A DNA stretch of 8,693 nt from an uncultured Bacteroidales bacterium (lineage in GTDB: Bacteria; Bacteroidota; Bacteroidia; Bacteroidales; Marinilabiliaceae), in NCBI GenBank assembly GCA_934699135.1, contig CAKUVM010000058.1, positions 1 through 8,693 on the forward strand, given 5' to 3'. The notes below the pieces were generated by a model. The model worked only from the letters and a program-made list of their open reading frames with translations. It did not search any database and was not told where the DNA came from. The position numbers and the translations under genes were made by a program. Below, piece after piece: positions 1 through 6,919 of the stretch (position 1 is the first letter of the stretch; each line of letters begins with the position of its first letter).

Positions 1-284
1 GATCATTGAATTCCCCCGCCCCCCACAACAACAAAGAAAAAAACGACCGACACTCCACAACCGATAGCATTTTTGCCAGCACAAGCACAGGCAGATAAAC
101 ATTTAACCAAGAGCCGCCATTTTGTGACATTTAACGGGATCGGCTATCACGCCGCGGCCAAGTGGCAAAGACGACTAGAGACAGCAGGCCACCACCAACG
201 CTTATGCCACAAAGCGGCATACAAAACTATCTGTCTTTAAGCTAATTAAACGCAGCCAAGGAAGAGAACACTGCCTCTAATGAG
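1..284. other. Non-coding left flank, no gene recognised
   Basis: I see no convincing coding region on either strand before the first gene. The stretch begins with a C-rich run (13-24) and an A-rich run (about 32-43). A small inverted repeat, TATGCC at 203-208 and GGCATA at 216-221, is too weak and lacks a T-run, so I do not call it a terminator. A minus-strand ATG lies at 4-6, so a divergent gene could begin at the window edge, but too little is visible to say. Confidence 0.5.
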
Positions 285-292
285 TAAATTTG
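285..292 (+). promoter_or_regulatory. Bacteroidota-type -7 box before the beta-helix gene
   Basis: TAAATTTG matches the Bacteroidota -7 consensus TAnnTTTG exactly. It lies 67 bases before the chosen ATG at 360, which predicts a leader of roughly 60 bases. I do not see a TTTG at the expected -33 position, so only half of the promoter is supported. Confidence 0.45.
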
Positions 293-359
293 CGCCGAGA
301 AAGCAGGGCCTGCGCAAGAGACCTTGCACTTTCAGCTGACTAACATTCATAAAGCTCTG

Positions 360-1604
360 ATGAACACGGCAATAAAATGCGCATTCGCAACGGCATTGGC
401 CTTAGCCCCTGTCGGGATGCTGGCGCAAGACGCACGGGAGGCACACACGTTTTACGTTTGCGAGACTGGCAATAACGCCAACGACGGATTGAGCCCCAAG
501 ACCCCTAAAAGAAACATAGAAAAAGCCATATTGGCATCTTCTGACGGAGACACCATATTGGTGGCCGAAGGCACCTACGACGGCATATTGGGCAGCGGCT
601 CAATTGGTGTTCGCAGAGCCGTGGAGATACGCGGCGGCTACAGCCGCGACTTCGCAGTGCGCGACATACGGGATCACGCCACGGTCATAAGCCCGACTTC
701 GCGCCCTGGCATGGCGCAGAAAACGCCCGTCATGACCGTGGAGGTGAAAAGAGGTGGCACGAAAACGGTGATTGACGGGCTGGTGATTGACGGTGGCAAC
801 ATGACAGCATATTGCGTCCCAGACAGCCAAGTGCGTCGCCCCGACGGGGTCAAGACCCCACGCATGGCAGCGCACGGAACTTGCGGAGCCGGCGGCCCGG
901 ACCTCAAGGTCAATGGAATTATTACGCGCGAGCAACCACTTATCTTTATCGGCGGCGGCACGGCCGACGTGACCATTCGCAACTGCGCGTTCATCAACGC
1001 ACCGAGCAACGCCATTATGGGTGTGGCCGCGGGGCGGTTGACTGTCGAAAACAACATATTCGTCAACTGCCGCCTCTCGGCTATGGCCGTACGCTCCGCA
1101 AAACCAGACGGCGCAAACGCAATCGAGTTCAGCAACAACACGACCGTCTTCATATGGGCGTCGGCTGCAGGAGCGCAAGATGCCGGCTGCGCAATAACCC
1201 TGCTGCCAGGCACTAGCTACAACCTACGCGGCAACATCTTCGCGCTATGCGCCACCGCCGCCATAGACCTCAGGGAGTCAGGAGACCACCTGGCAGGCTC
1301 AATAATCATCAACAACGTCTTTGCGGACAACGCCAAAGGAGACATAGCGTTGGAAGACAGAAAGTCCCCATTTGTAAACTGCTCGCGAATGGCGGCATTG
1401 AAATGGATAAAAGGAGGCGATGGCAACGAGGCTGCGCAATCACTGCAGATATTCGGTGCCAATATTGATCACCCATACGCCAATGGTTTCTTGGCTCTGA
1501 CGCTTGACGCCGCCCCAAAGACGATGTACGCCAATCGCTACGACCGGCACGCTGCCATGCTGCTCTGGGGCGCGGTGAAAGGGCGCGGGGCTCAGCGACC
1601 GTGA
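360..1604 (+). CDS. Secreted right-handed parallel beta-helix protein, function unknown
   Basis: A 414-residue exported protein. Residues 1-22 form a signal peptide: K6, an alanine/leucine-rich core, and likely cleavage after MLA at A22. The mature N-terminus carries the signature of DUF1565/pectate-lyase-like folds, FYVCETGNNANDG (31-43) followed by GDTILVAEGTYDG (63-75). Repeated beta-helix coils with Asn/Ile ladders follow: VIDGLVIDGG (137-146), VTIRNCAFIN (204-213), LTVENNIFVN (227-236), YNLRGNIFALC (287-297) and SIIINNVFADN (314-324). This fold is common in polysaccharide lyases and surface adhesins, but I see no catalytic motif that assigns an activity. The frame is open upstream to a TTG at 324. 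I chose the ATG at 360 because it puts the signal peptide at the N-terminus. The gene stands alone, with a tRNA downstream and no carbohydrate-utilisation genes visible beside it. Fold and export are well supported; the function is unknown. Confidence 0.8.
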   Translation: MNTAIKCAFATALALAPVGMLAQDAREAHTFYVCETGNNANDGLSPKTPKRNIEKAILASSDGDTILVAEGTYDGILGSGSIGVRRAVEIRGGYSRDFAVRDIRDHATVISPTSRPGMAQKTPVMTVEVKRGGTKTVIDGLVIDGGNMTAYCVPDSQVRRPDGVKTPRMAAHGTCGAGGPDLKVNGIITREQPLIFIGGGTADVTIRNCAFINAPSNAIMGVAAGRLTVENNIFVNCRLSAMAVRSAKPDGANAIEFSNNTTVFIWASAAGAQDAGCAITLLPGTSYNLRGNIFALCATAAIDLRESGDHLAGSIIINNVFADNAKGDIALEDRKSPFVNCSRMAALKWIKGGDGNEAAQSLQIFGANIDHPYANGFLALTLDAAPKTMYANRYDRHAAMLLWGAVKGRGAQRP

Positions 1605-1644
1605 TGCTTTATTTTCCGGGCAACAACATTTAGCCATAAAAATA

Positions 1645-1676
1645 TTTGGAATAGCGAACGGCATTCACTAAATTTG
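1645..1676 (+). promoter_or_regulatory. Consensus Bacteroidota promoter for tRNA-Ser
   Basis: TTTG at 1645-1648 and TAAATTTG at 1669-1676 are separated by 20 bases. This matches the phylum's -33/-7 architecture (TTTG, about 19-21 bases, TAnnTTTG) without mismatch. The predicted transcription start, about 1683, lies only a few bases before the mature tRNA 5' end at 1690, as expected for a single tRNA unit. Confidence 0.75.
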
Positions 1677-1689
1677 CACTCGCAAAGAA

Positions 1690-1777
1690 GGAGAGATGGC
1701 AGAGTGGTCGATTGCACCTGTCTTGAAAACAGGCGTACAGCGATGTACCCGGGGTTCGAATCCCTGTCTCTCCGCCA
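1690..1777 (+). tRNA. tRNA-Ser, anticodon UGA
   Basis: The full class II cloverleaf can be drawn by eye. The acceptor stem is GGAGAGA (1690-1696) with TCTCTCC (1767-1773), discriminator G at 1774 and an encoded CCA at 1775-1777. The anticodon stem is CCTGT (1717-1721) with ACAGG (1729-1733), and the loop CTTGAAA places anticodon TGA at 1724-1726, which reads UCA serine codons. A long variable arm, GTACA/TGTAC around GCGA (1735-1748), is typical of tRNA-Ser. The T arm is CGGGG-TTCGAAT-CCCTG (1750-1766). It appears to be transcribed alone, with its own promoter and a downstream hairpin. Confidence 0.97.
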
Positions 1778-1782
1778 GCTCT

Positions 1783-1820
1783 AACGGCCGAAAAGCAGAC
1801 GATGCTTTTCGGCCGTTTCT
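1783..1820 (+). terminator. Strong hairpin terminator after tRNA-Ser
   Basis: AACGGCCGAAAAGCA (1783-1797) and TGCTTTTCGGCCGTT (1803-1817) form a perfect 15-bp stem around the five-base loop GACGA. The stem ends in TTT and the next bases are TCTCGTTTG, a modest U-tract. Its position five bases after the tRNA CCA end fits termination or 3' processing of the tRNA transcript. Confidence 0.75.
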
Positions 1821-2141
1821 CGTTTGTGGACAACGGCTGGCGCTCTAGCGAAAGCGTAAAAACGGCAGCACGCCTGTAATTTTCATTTGCATATCAGTAC
1901 CCTCCGCCAGGCAAACCGCCGTAAAATTGTGGCTATGGGAAACAAGGCGCAATATAAGGGGGAGGAGCGACAAAGTCTCGTTTTGCGTGGTTGAGCGAGA
2001 TGACATGAAGCCCGAATGGGGCGGCTTGGAGGCGGAAATAGCGAATGGATTCAAGCATCCGTCGATGATAGAACTAGACCCAGAGCCCATAATTGGCAAA
2101 GCAGGCATTGAACTGGTCAAGACCCGCAATGCGCAAAAAGC
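1821..2141. other. Intergenic stretch without a supported gene
   Basis: About 320 bases between the tRNA hairpin and the ackA terminator. Both strands are open here for around 90-110 codons: plus frame about 1861-2190, minus frame 2180-1845. I recognise neither product. Both frames run through the ackA terminator hairpin, the plus frame has only a TTG near its start (1927) or an internal ATG at 2005, and the minus frame would start inside the hairpin. It may be spacer, a decayed gene or an unrecognised small RNA region. No promoter consensus stood out. Confidence 0.4.
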
Positions 2142-2175
2142 AAACCGGCCACCCTTATGCGGGGAGGCCGGTTTT
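2133..2175 (-). terminator. Intrinsic terminator of the pta-ackA operon
   Basis: AAACCGGCC (2142-2150) and GGCCGGTTT (2166-2174) form a 9-bp stem, with a further CCC/GGG pairing inside the loop. Read on the minus strand, the stem is followed by TTTGCTTTTTGCG (2144 down to 2132), a T-rich tail. It begins about 36 bases after the ackA stop codon, the right place to end the operon transcript. Confidence 0.8.
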
Positions 2176-2210
2176 GTCATTCTGGCTTAGGATGTTGCCG
2201 CTTGTCCACA

Positions 2211-3410
2211 CTACTTGGTCAGCTCGTCAGTGTCCATGGCAATCATGAGCTCCTCGTCTGTCGGGATGACGCAGACGGTCACCTTGCTAGAAGGTTTGGA
2301 GATGATGGCCTCGGTGCCGAAGACCTCTTTGTTTTTCTCCAGGTCGAGCTCAACACCCATAAACTCAAGACCCTTGCAGGCGGTCTCGCGGCAGTTCCAC
2401 TTGTTCTCGCCCACCCCGCCGGTGAAGAGGATCACGTCCACCCCGCCCATGGCAGCGGCATAGGAGCCGATGTATTTACGGACGCGGTAGTAATACATGT
2501 CTTGCGCCAGCGCGGCGCGCTCGTCTCCATTATCTCGCGCGGCCTGAATCTCGCGCATGTCTGACGTGGTGCCTGAGATGCCGAGCAAGCCGGACTTTTT
2601 GTTCATTATGGTGTCAATCTCATCCACGGTCAAGCCCTTATGGTGGACAAGGAACGGGATGATGGCCGGGTCGATGTCGCCGCAGCGGGTGCCCATCATA
2701 AGGCCCTCGAGTGGCGTTAGGCCCATGCTGGTGTCCATACACTTACCGTCAACGATGGCGGATATGGAGCCTCCGTTGCCAATGTGGCAGGTGATGATCT
2801 TTTTGCCTATTGGGCTTATGCCAAGGAACTCGCACACGCGGCGCGACACATACTTGTGGCTGGTTCCGTGGAAGCCGTAGCGGCGTACGCCATACTTCTC
2901 GTAATACTCGTAGGGCAGCGCATACATGTAGGCGTAGGGGGGCATGGTCTGGTGAAAGGCGGTGTCGAACACGCCCACTTGCGGGATGTTTGGCAGCAAG
3001 GCCTTGACCGCGTTCACGCCCTTGAGGTTGGCAGGATTGTGGAGCGGTCCCATGTCGGAGCAGGACTCAAAGATGTCCAGAACCTCTTGCGTCAGCAGCG
3101 AGCTTTTGGTGAGCTTGGCGCCGCCGTGGAGCATGCGGTGGCCTACGGCGTCGAGCTCGTTGAGGCTCTTCAGCACGCCTTCATTGGGGTCGGTGAGCTT
3201 GCTGAAGATTATCTCCACGCCCTTGGTGTGCTCCGGAATGCACATCTCTTCTATCTTCTTCTCGCCATTGGGCAAAGAGTATTTGATGAAAGAGCCTGGC
3301 ATACCGATTTTCTCAATGCCGCCGCTGGCCATGACTTTCTTTGCCGACATCTCGAACAGCTTGTACTTGATTGACGAGCTGCCACAGTTCAGCACAAGTA
3401 TATTTTTCAT
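2211..3410 (-). CDS. ackA: Acetate kinase
   Basis: Cytoplasmic enzyme that converts acetyl phosphate and ADP to acetate and ATP, the substrate-level phosphorylation step of acetate fermentation; it is reversible for acetate activation. The 399-residue length is normal for the family. Diagnostic ASKHA-fold motifs are all present: NCGSSS at 8-13, VGHRMLHGG at 89-97, VFDTAFHQT at 147-155, GFHGTSHKY at 179-187, TRCGDIDP at 241-248, FTGGVGEN at 329-336 and TDEEL at 384-388. N8, R92, D149, H181, R242 and E387 correspond to the substrate, catalytic and metal residues known from the Methanosarcina enzyme. The start is the ATG of MKNILVLNCG, the standard N-terminus. It lies 104 bases downstream of pta on the same strand with no terminator between them, so the two are probably cotranscribed. 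A strong terminator follows. No residue of the active site appears to be missing. Confidence 0.98.
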   Translation of the reverse strand: MKNILVLNCGSSSIKYKLFEMSAKKVMASGGIEKIGMPGSFIKYSLPNGEKKIEEMCIPEHTKGVEIIFSKLTDPNEGVLKSLNELDAVGHRMLHGGAKLTKSSLLTQEVLDIFESCSDMGPLHNPANLKGVNAVKALLPNIPQVGVFDTAFHQTMPPYAYMYALPYEYYEKYGVRRYGFHGTSHKYVSRRVCEFLGISPIGKKIITCHIGNGGSISAIVDGKCMDTSMGLTPLEGLMMGTRCGDIDPAIIPFLVHHKGLTVDEIDTIMNKKSGLLGISGTTSDMREIQAARDNGDERAALAQDMYYYRVRKYIGSYAAAMGGVDVILFTGGVGENKWNCRETACKGLEFMGVELDLEKNKEVFGTEAIISKPSSKVTVCVIPTDEELMIAMDTDELTK

Positions 3411-3514
3411 TACTAACTGTTTATGGGTGATGATGGGGGGGGTGAAAAACGGAAAGAGACCGATGCTCGCCCGCTTCCTCTGGCGGTGCGCCTCGGCCTC
3501 TGTGTTGTGCCTTG

Positions 3515-4516
3515 TTACTTGTCTTGCGCCTGGTTGGCGGTGATGGCTATCATCTTGACAATGTCAGAGACGGAGCAGCCGCGCGACAGGTCATTGACAG
3601 GCTTTGCGATGCCCTGAAGGACCGGGCCGATGGCCTCGGCCCCGCCGAGCCTCTGCACGAGTTTGTAAGCAATGTTGCCCACCTCGAGCGACGGGAATAT
3701 GAGGACGTTGGCATGGCCGGCAATGGCGCTGCCGGGAGCCTTCTTGGCCGCGACAGCCTCCACAATGGCGGCATCGGCCTGAAGCTCACCATCGATCTGC
3801 ATGTCGGGAGCCATTTGCTGAGCAAGCTTGGTGGCCTCTATGACCTTGTCCACCACCTCGTTCTTGGCGCTGCCCTTGGTGGAGAAGCTCAGCATGGCAA
3901 TGCGCGGCTCGAAGCCACCGAGCACCCTTGCGGTCTTGCCCGTGGCCACGGCAATCTCGGCCAGCTGGGCAGCGTTGACGACAGGGTTGACAGCGCAGTC
4001 GGCAAAGACCATCACGCCGTTCTCGCCATAGCTCTTATCTTGCAAGAACATCAGGAAGGCGCCGCTAACCACGCTGATGCCGGGCTTCGTCTTGATGATT
4101 TGGAACGCGGGGCGCAACACGTTGCCAGTGGAGTTGTCCGCGCCGCTCACCTCGCCGTCGGCATCGCCGGCCTTGATCATGAGGCAGCCCAAATAAAGGT
4201 TGTTCTCAACCAGTTTCTCGGCCTGCTCAAGGGTCATGCCCTTGTTTTTGCGGAGCTCGAAAAGCAGATTGGCGTACTCGGCTTTCTTGGCGTTGTTCTT
4301 TGGGTCAACGACCTTGGCCTTGCCCAGGTTCTTCAACCCAAACTTCTCGGCGTTCGCCCTGACGTTCTCCTCGCTGTCTAGGAGGATGATGTCGGCAAAC
4401 CCCTCGGCCAGCACCTGGTCCGCGGCACGCAAAGTGCGCTCCTCGTAGCCCTCAGGCAACACGATGCGCTGCTTGCTCTTTGCCGCCTTCTCTTTCAGAT
4501 TCTCAACAAAACCCAT
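3515..4516 (-). CDS. pta: Phosphate acetyltransferase (short form)
   Basis: Transfers the acetyl group of acetyl-CoA to phosphate, giving acetyl phosphate and CoA; AckA then uses the acetyl phosphate. The 333 residues are the catalytic PTA_PTB domain alone, as in many anaerobes. The extra N-terminal regulatory domains of the enterobacterial enzyme (about 700 residues) are absent. Visible family motifs are RIVLPEGYEERTLRAA (17-32), DGEVSGADNSTGNVLRPA (120-137), FADCAVNP (171-178), MLSFSTKGS (208-216), DGELQADAA (242-250), NVLIFPSLEVGNIAYKL (270-286) and NDLSRGCS (308-315). S311 and R312 occupy the conserved active-site Ser-Arg positions. The start is ATG with an A-rich upstream stretch typical of Bacteroidota initiation regions. 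It is the first gene of a pta-ackA unit, the reverse order to Escherichia coli. A consensus-like promoter lies about 180 bases upstream, leaving a long leader. Confidence 0.98.
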   Translation of the reverse strand: MGFVENLKEKAAKSKQRIVLPEGYEERTLRAADQVLAEGFADIILLDSEENVRANAEKFGLKNLGKAKVVDPKNNAKKAEYANLLFELRKNKGMTLEQAEKLVENNLYLGCLMIKAGDADGEVSGADNSTGNVLRPAFQIIKTKPGISVVSGAFLMFLQDKSYGENGVMVFADCAVNPVVNAAQLAEIAVATGKTARVLGGFEPRIAMLSFSTKGSAKNEVVDKVIEATKLAQQMAPDMQIDGELQADAAIVEAVAAKKAPGSAIAGHANVLIFPSLEVGNIAYKLVQRLGGAEAIGPVLQGIAKPVNDLSRGCSVSDIVKMIAITANQAQDK

Positions 4517-4685
4517 TGTATGTTTGTGTTTTATATTTGTTTATGTTGGTTCTGTGGTCGTCGCGGCTTCGCTCTGCGCTCCGTTTCCGTAGCGCCTGGG
4601 TGGGTGTCGCTTCAGGGCGTGCGCCCTTGACTCCAGAGACCCCCGCTCCGTATGTGGTTACGACAGTCGGAGCCTCTTTGTTGCA
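4517..4685 (-). promoter_or_regulatory. Long, GC-rich, structured 5' leader of pta
   Basis: If the promoter at 4692-4723 is used, the pta transcript has an untranslated leader of about 170 nt. On the minus strand it contains GCTCCG (4673-4668), which can pair with CGGAGC at 4650-4645 to close a hairpin with an inner TGT/ACA pairing. A second copy of the same 8-base sequence ACGGAGCG, at 4584-4577, offers an alternative partner. A small AGGGC/GCCCT hairpin lies between them (4627-4614). The last 35 or so bases before the ATG are A-rich and unstructured. No known riboswitch class was recognised, so regulation is an inference. Confidence 0.35.
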
Positions 4686-4691
4686 CTTGCG

Positions 4692-4723
4692 CGAATTTAA
4701 TCTTTTAGCGGCCGGTAATCAAA
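4692..4723 (-). promoter_or_regulatory. Bacteroidota-type promoter for pta-ackA
   Basis: Read on the minus strand, TTTG (4723-4720) is followed after 20 bases by TAAATTCG (4699-4692). This matches the -33/-7 consensus with a single mismatch (C for T in TAnnTTTG). It lies just downstream of the terminator of the preceding glycosidase gene, giving pta-ackA an independent promoter. The start of transcription would be near 4685. Confidence 0.6.
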
Positions 4724-4751
4724 CGTTGGGGTGAAAATGCAAAGTGGAGAT

Positions 4752-4793
4752 TGCAAAAAAGCCGCACCTGGCATCGTTGCCAAGCGCGGCTTT
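4752..4793 (-). terminator. Intrinsic terminator of the GH127-like gene
   Basis: On the minus strand, AAAGCCGC (4793-4786) pairs with GCGGCTTT (4765-4758). The inner helix TGGCA (4782-4778)/TGCCA (4773-4769) closes the four-base loop ACGA, and TTTGC follows. The stem begins about 18 bases after the glycosidase stop codon. It separates that gene from pta and is among the clearest terminators in the window. Confidence 0.85.
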
Positions 4794-4810
4794 GCCGACA
4801 ATGAGTTTTA

Positions 4811-6787
4811 TTATTTCTTGCTCACTGGGAAATATATGGTGTATGACGCGTCTCCCACCTCGTAGAGCGGCTTGAGCCGCATGAGCTTGTCTTGCCCCAC
4901 GGTGCGGTAGTGACTCTGAGTCCAACGCACGGTGCGATACTGCTGGTCTATCTCGCGGCGGAGGAATGTGGCAGGATTGGAGGCGTCGCCCCTGATGGGC
5001 GTCTCGGGGGCCTCGGCGGCCAAGACTATGGGGCCTTCCATTATGGCCACGAGGCCGTCGGAGCCCGGCAGGGGCTCTGTCCAGAGCCTGTCTGGGAAGT
5101 CAATGACAATCTCACTGTCATTCCACTTGTGGCCGATGGAGACGAAGCCATGAGCCTGAGACACGGCCACGGCCTTGCCGTCTACCGTCACTTGCGCCTT
5201 CTTATCGAGCCACCAAGGCAGCCTGACGCGGAGATTGAAGTCCGCCACCTCGCCGCCCGTCTTGACGCTCAGGTGTATGCGAAACCTGTTGGCGTCCCAG
5301 CTCTTGTTCCACTGGTTGCCCTCGAAATCCTGCTCAATGCGGATAGCCTTTCCATCGCGTTCCCACTCCAGCGCAGACGGCACATATTGGCTCACCGTGA
5401 GACCGTCGGCGCTCTGGTAATAGATGTATTGCGGATACCTGTTGTGCGCCTGCACGAGCGAGCCGTGGCAGCAGTAGAAGTCCATCGTGGGGTGCCCCCA
5501 CCCTTTCTCGCCACCCTTGGTGTAGCCCGAGGCCATGGGCAGGAAGTAGGCCACCATGCCCGTCTGGGGATGTTGCTGGGCCAAGATGCCGTTATACAGG
5601 TTGCGCTCAATGTAGTCGGCATACTCCGCGTCGCCCGTTAGGCGCAACAGGTAGTCGGCTGTGCGCATCATGTTGTAGACGGTGCAATGCTCCTGGTTGT
5701 TCTCGCCGGCGAACGTGGCCAGCCGCCCCTTTGGCACCCAATGCTCTCCGGCGTTCTGCCCGCCTGTGCAGTAGCTCTCTCTCTCATGCACGGCGCATCG
5801 CCAGAAGGCTTTGGCCACGCGGAGCCAATAGTCGTCTCCCGTGACCTCGTAGCAGCGCGCCGCGCCGTGAGACCATGGGATGGAGGCGTTAGCGTGGTCT
5901 GACGACAGAGCGTCCTCGCCCTTCATAAGTTGGGTGAAGATCCACGGGTTGCCATATCGCTCCATAAGGTCACGGTATTTCTTGGCGTCGAGGCCATCCT
6001 CCTTGCCGCTCCTGGCCAGGCCATACATGTCGGCCCATATCTCCAGCATACCGCTCGTCTCGCCTCCCATGATGGCGTTGGCGTTGCCTTGGGCTATGAG
6101 GTCGTCCGTCCAACGGTGAAACCAGTCGGCGAACTTGTCCAGAACCGCGAGAGCCTGCTTGTTTCCCATGACGGCATAGGCGTCATAGAGCCCCATGAGC
6201 GTCTTGTGGAGCGTGTATTGCGGAGACCACATGGGCCTGCCCTCGGCCATGAGGCGCATATATTTCTCAGGGATGGAACCGACCCACCCGCCGCCGTTTA
6301 TCTCTTGGCAGCGCGCAAGCTCGCTCACAATGAAGTCGGCCCTCTGGCGCATGGCCTCATCGCCCGTCTCGGCCCATGTGTAGGCGCACGCCGAGAGGTA
6401 GTGGCCCAGGAAATGGCCGCGCAACTGCCCGCTGAGGCTCTCCCAGCCCCAGTAGAAATTGTCCGTCCGGCAGTCCTTGCCCACCATAAACTCCTTATTG
6501 AGGCCGGCCTCGGCATAGAAGTTTTGGAGCAACTTGGCAGGCTCGAGCATCATCATATAGGCGCGGTTAAGTTCAAAACGCTCCGCGAAGAGGCCGGCCC
6601 TGAGGCGCAAAGACGTGGGCTTCACGGCCGACAGGGCGTGACTGGCCTCGCCGACATAGGCAAAATGACCCGTGGAGGCGCAGGGGTCGTTGCCGCGCCC
6701 AGAGTCGTCAATATATATGACCTGCGCCCCTGCGAGCGACGCCGACGCCGCCATGCCCAGCGCGGCAAGAAATCTGTAAATGTGCAT
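4811..6787 (-). CDS. Secreted GH127-family (DUF1680) glycosidase, probable beta-L-arabinofuranosidase
   Basis: A 658-residue exported enzyme of the DUF1680/GH127-GH146 group, whose characterised members remove beta-L-arabinofuranose from plant glycans and glycoproteins. Residues 1-21 form a signal peptide with likely cleavage after AGA. Residues of about 59-450 fit the (alpha/alpha)6 barrel, starting with the typical LRAGLFAERFELNRAYM segment; the remainder is beta-sandwich. The zinc/cysteine active site is visible. GEHW at 347-350 supplies the likely acid/base E348, EHC at 366-368 gives E366 and C368, and YCCHG at 438-442 gives C439 and C440. These parallel Glu322, Glu338, Cys340, Cys417 and Cys418 of the Bifidobacterium HypBA1 enzyme, in which Cys417 is the nucleophile. 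The start is the ATG that begins the signal peptide. The gene is monocistronic (own terminator; divergent mnmE upstream), and no SusC/SusD pair or sensor is visible. Family assignment is secure; the exact substrate is inferred. Confidence 0.9.
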   Translation of the reverse strand: MHIYRFLAALGMAASASLAGAQVIYIDDSGRGNDPCASTGHFAYVGEASHALSAVKPTSLRLRAGLFAERFELNRAYMMMLEPAKLLQNFYAEAGLNKEFMVGKDCRTDNFYWGWESLSGQLRGHFLGHYLSACAYTWAETGDEAMRQRADFIVSELARCQEINGGGWVGSIPEKYMRLMAEGRPMWSPQYTLHKTLMGLYDAYAVMGNKQALAVLDKFADWFHRWTDDLIAQGNANAIMGGETSGMLEIWADMYGLARSGKEDGLDAKKYRDLMERYGNPWIFTQLMKGEDALSSDHANASIPWSHGAARCYEVTGDDYWLRVAKAFWRCAVHERESYCTGGQNAGEHWVPKGRLATFAGENNQEHCTVYNMMRTADYLLRLTGDAEYADYIERNLYNGILAQQHPQTGMVAYFLPMASGYTKGGEKGWGHPTMDFYCCHGSLVQAHNRYPQYIYYQSADGLTVSQYVPSALEWERDGKAIRIEQDFEGNQWNKSWDANRFRIHLSVKTGGEVADFNLRVRLPWWLDKKAQVTVDGKAVAVSQAHGFVSIGHKWNDSEIVIDFPDRLWTEPLPGSDGLVAIMEGPIVLAAEAPETPIRGDASNPATFLRREIDQQYRTVRWTQSHYRTVGQDKLMRLKPLYEVGDASYTIYFPVSKK

Positions 6788-6799
6788 ATGCGTTTTTCT

Positions 6800-6835
6800 G
6801 TATAATTCGCTAAAACATCAACGCCGCGATTATAC
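6800..6835. promoter_or_regulatory. Inverted repeat upstream of the GH127-like gene
   Basis: GTATAAT at 6800-6806 and ATTATAC at 6829-6835 form a perfect 7-bp inverted repeat separated by 22 bases. The similarity extends inward (TCGC against CGC) with one offset base. It is centred about 30 bases before the glycosidase ATG on the minus strand. It could be an operator or a leader hairpin; no regulator family can be named. Confidence 0.35.
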
Positions 6836-6865
6836 AACTTTTAAGCACGGCTCGCCGCGCATATT

Positions 6866-6895
6866 TTTACAGTTTAGCGTAATAAACTAACTTTG
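6866..6895 (+). promoter_or_regulatory. Bacteroidota-type promoter for mnmE, with internal inverted repeat
   Basis: TAACTTTG at 6888-6895 matches the -7 consensus TAnnTTTG exactly, and TTTA at 6866-6869 is a near match to the -33 TTTG at an 18-base distance. The predicted start, near 6902, leaves a leader of about 18 bases before the ATG at 6920. AGTTTA (6871-6876) and TAAACT (6883-6888) form an inverted repeat lying between the two boxes, a position where a repressor could act. Confidence 0.55.
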
Positions 6896-6919
6896 CCGTC
6901 ATAATTCTCTTGTCTCACC

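Noticed and set aside
203..221. TATGCC/GGCATA inverted repeat as a possible terminator of an upstream gene
   Set aside because: The stem is only 6 bp, there is no T-run after it on either strand, and no gene end is visible to its left.
1750..1777. tRNA-Ser 3' end as an integration (att) site
   Set aside because: No second copy of the tRNA 3' sequence and no integrase gene are visible in the window, so integration here is unsupported.
3512..4381. Plus-strand open frame (289 codons) opposite pta
   Set aside because: It is antisense to a complete phosphate acetyltransferase and has no recognisable domain; high G+C explains the lack of stops.
5930..6805. Plus-strand open frame (291 codons) opposite the GH127-like gene
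   Set aside because: It is antisense to a gene with an intact active site and signal peptide; the composition is His/Leu/Ala/Val-rich without motifs.
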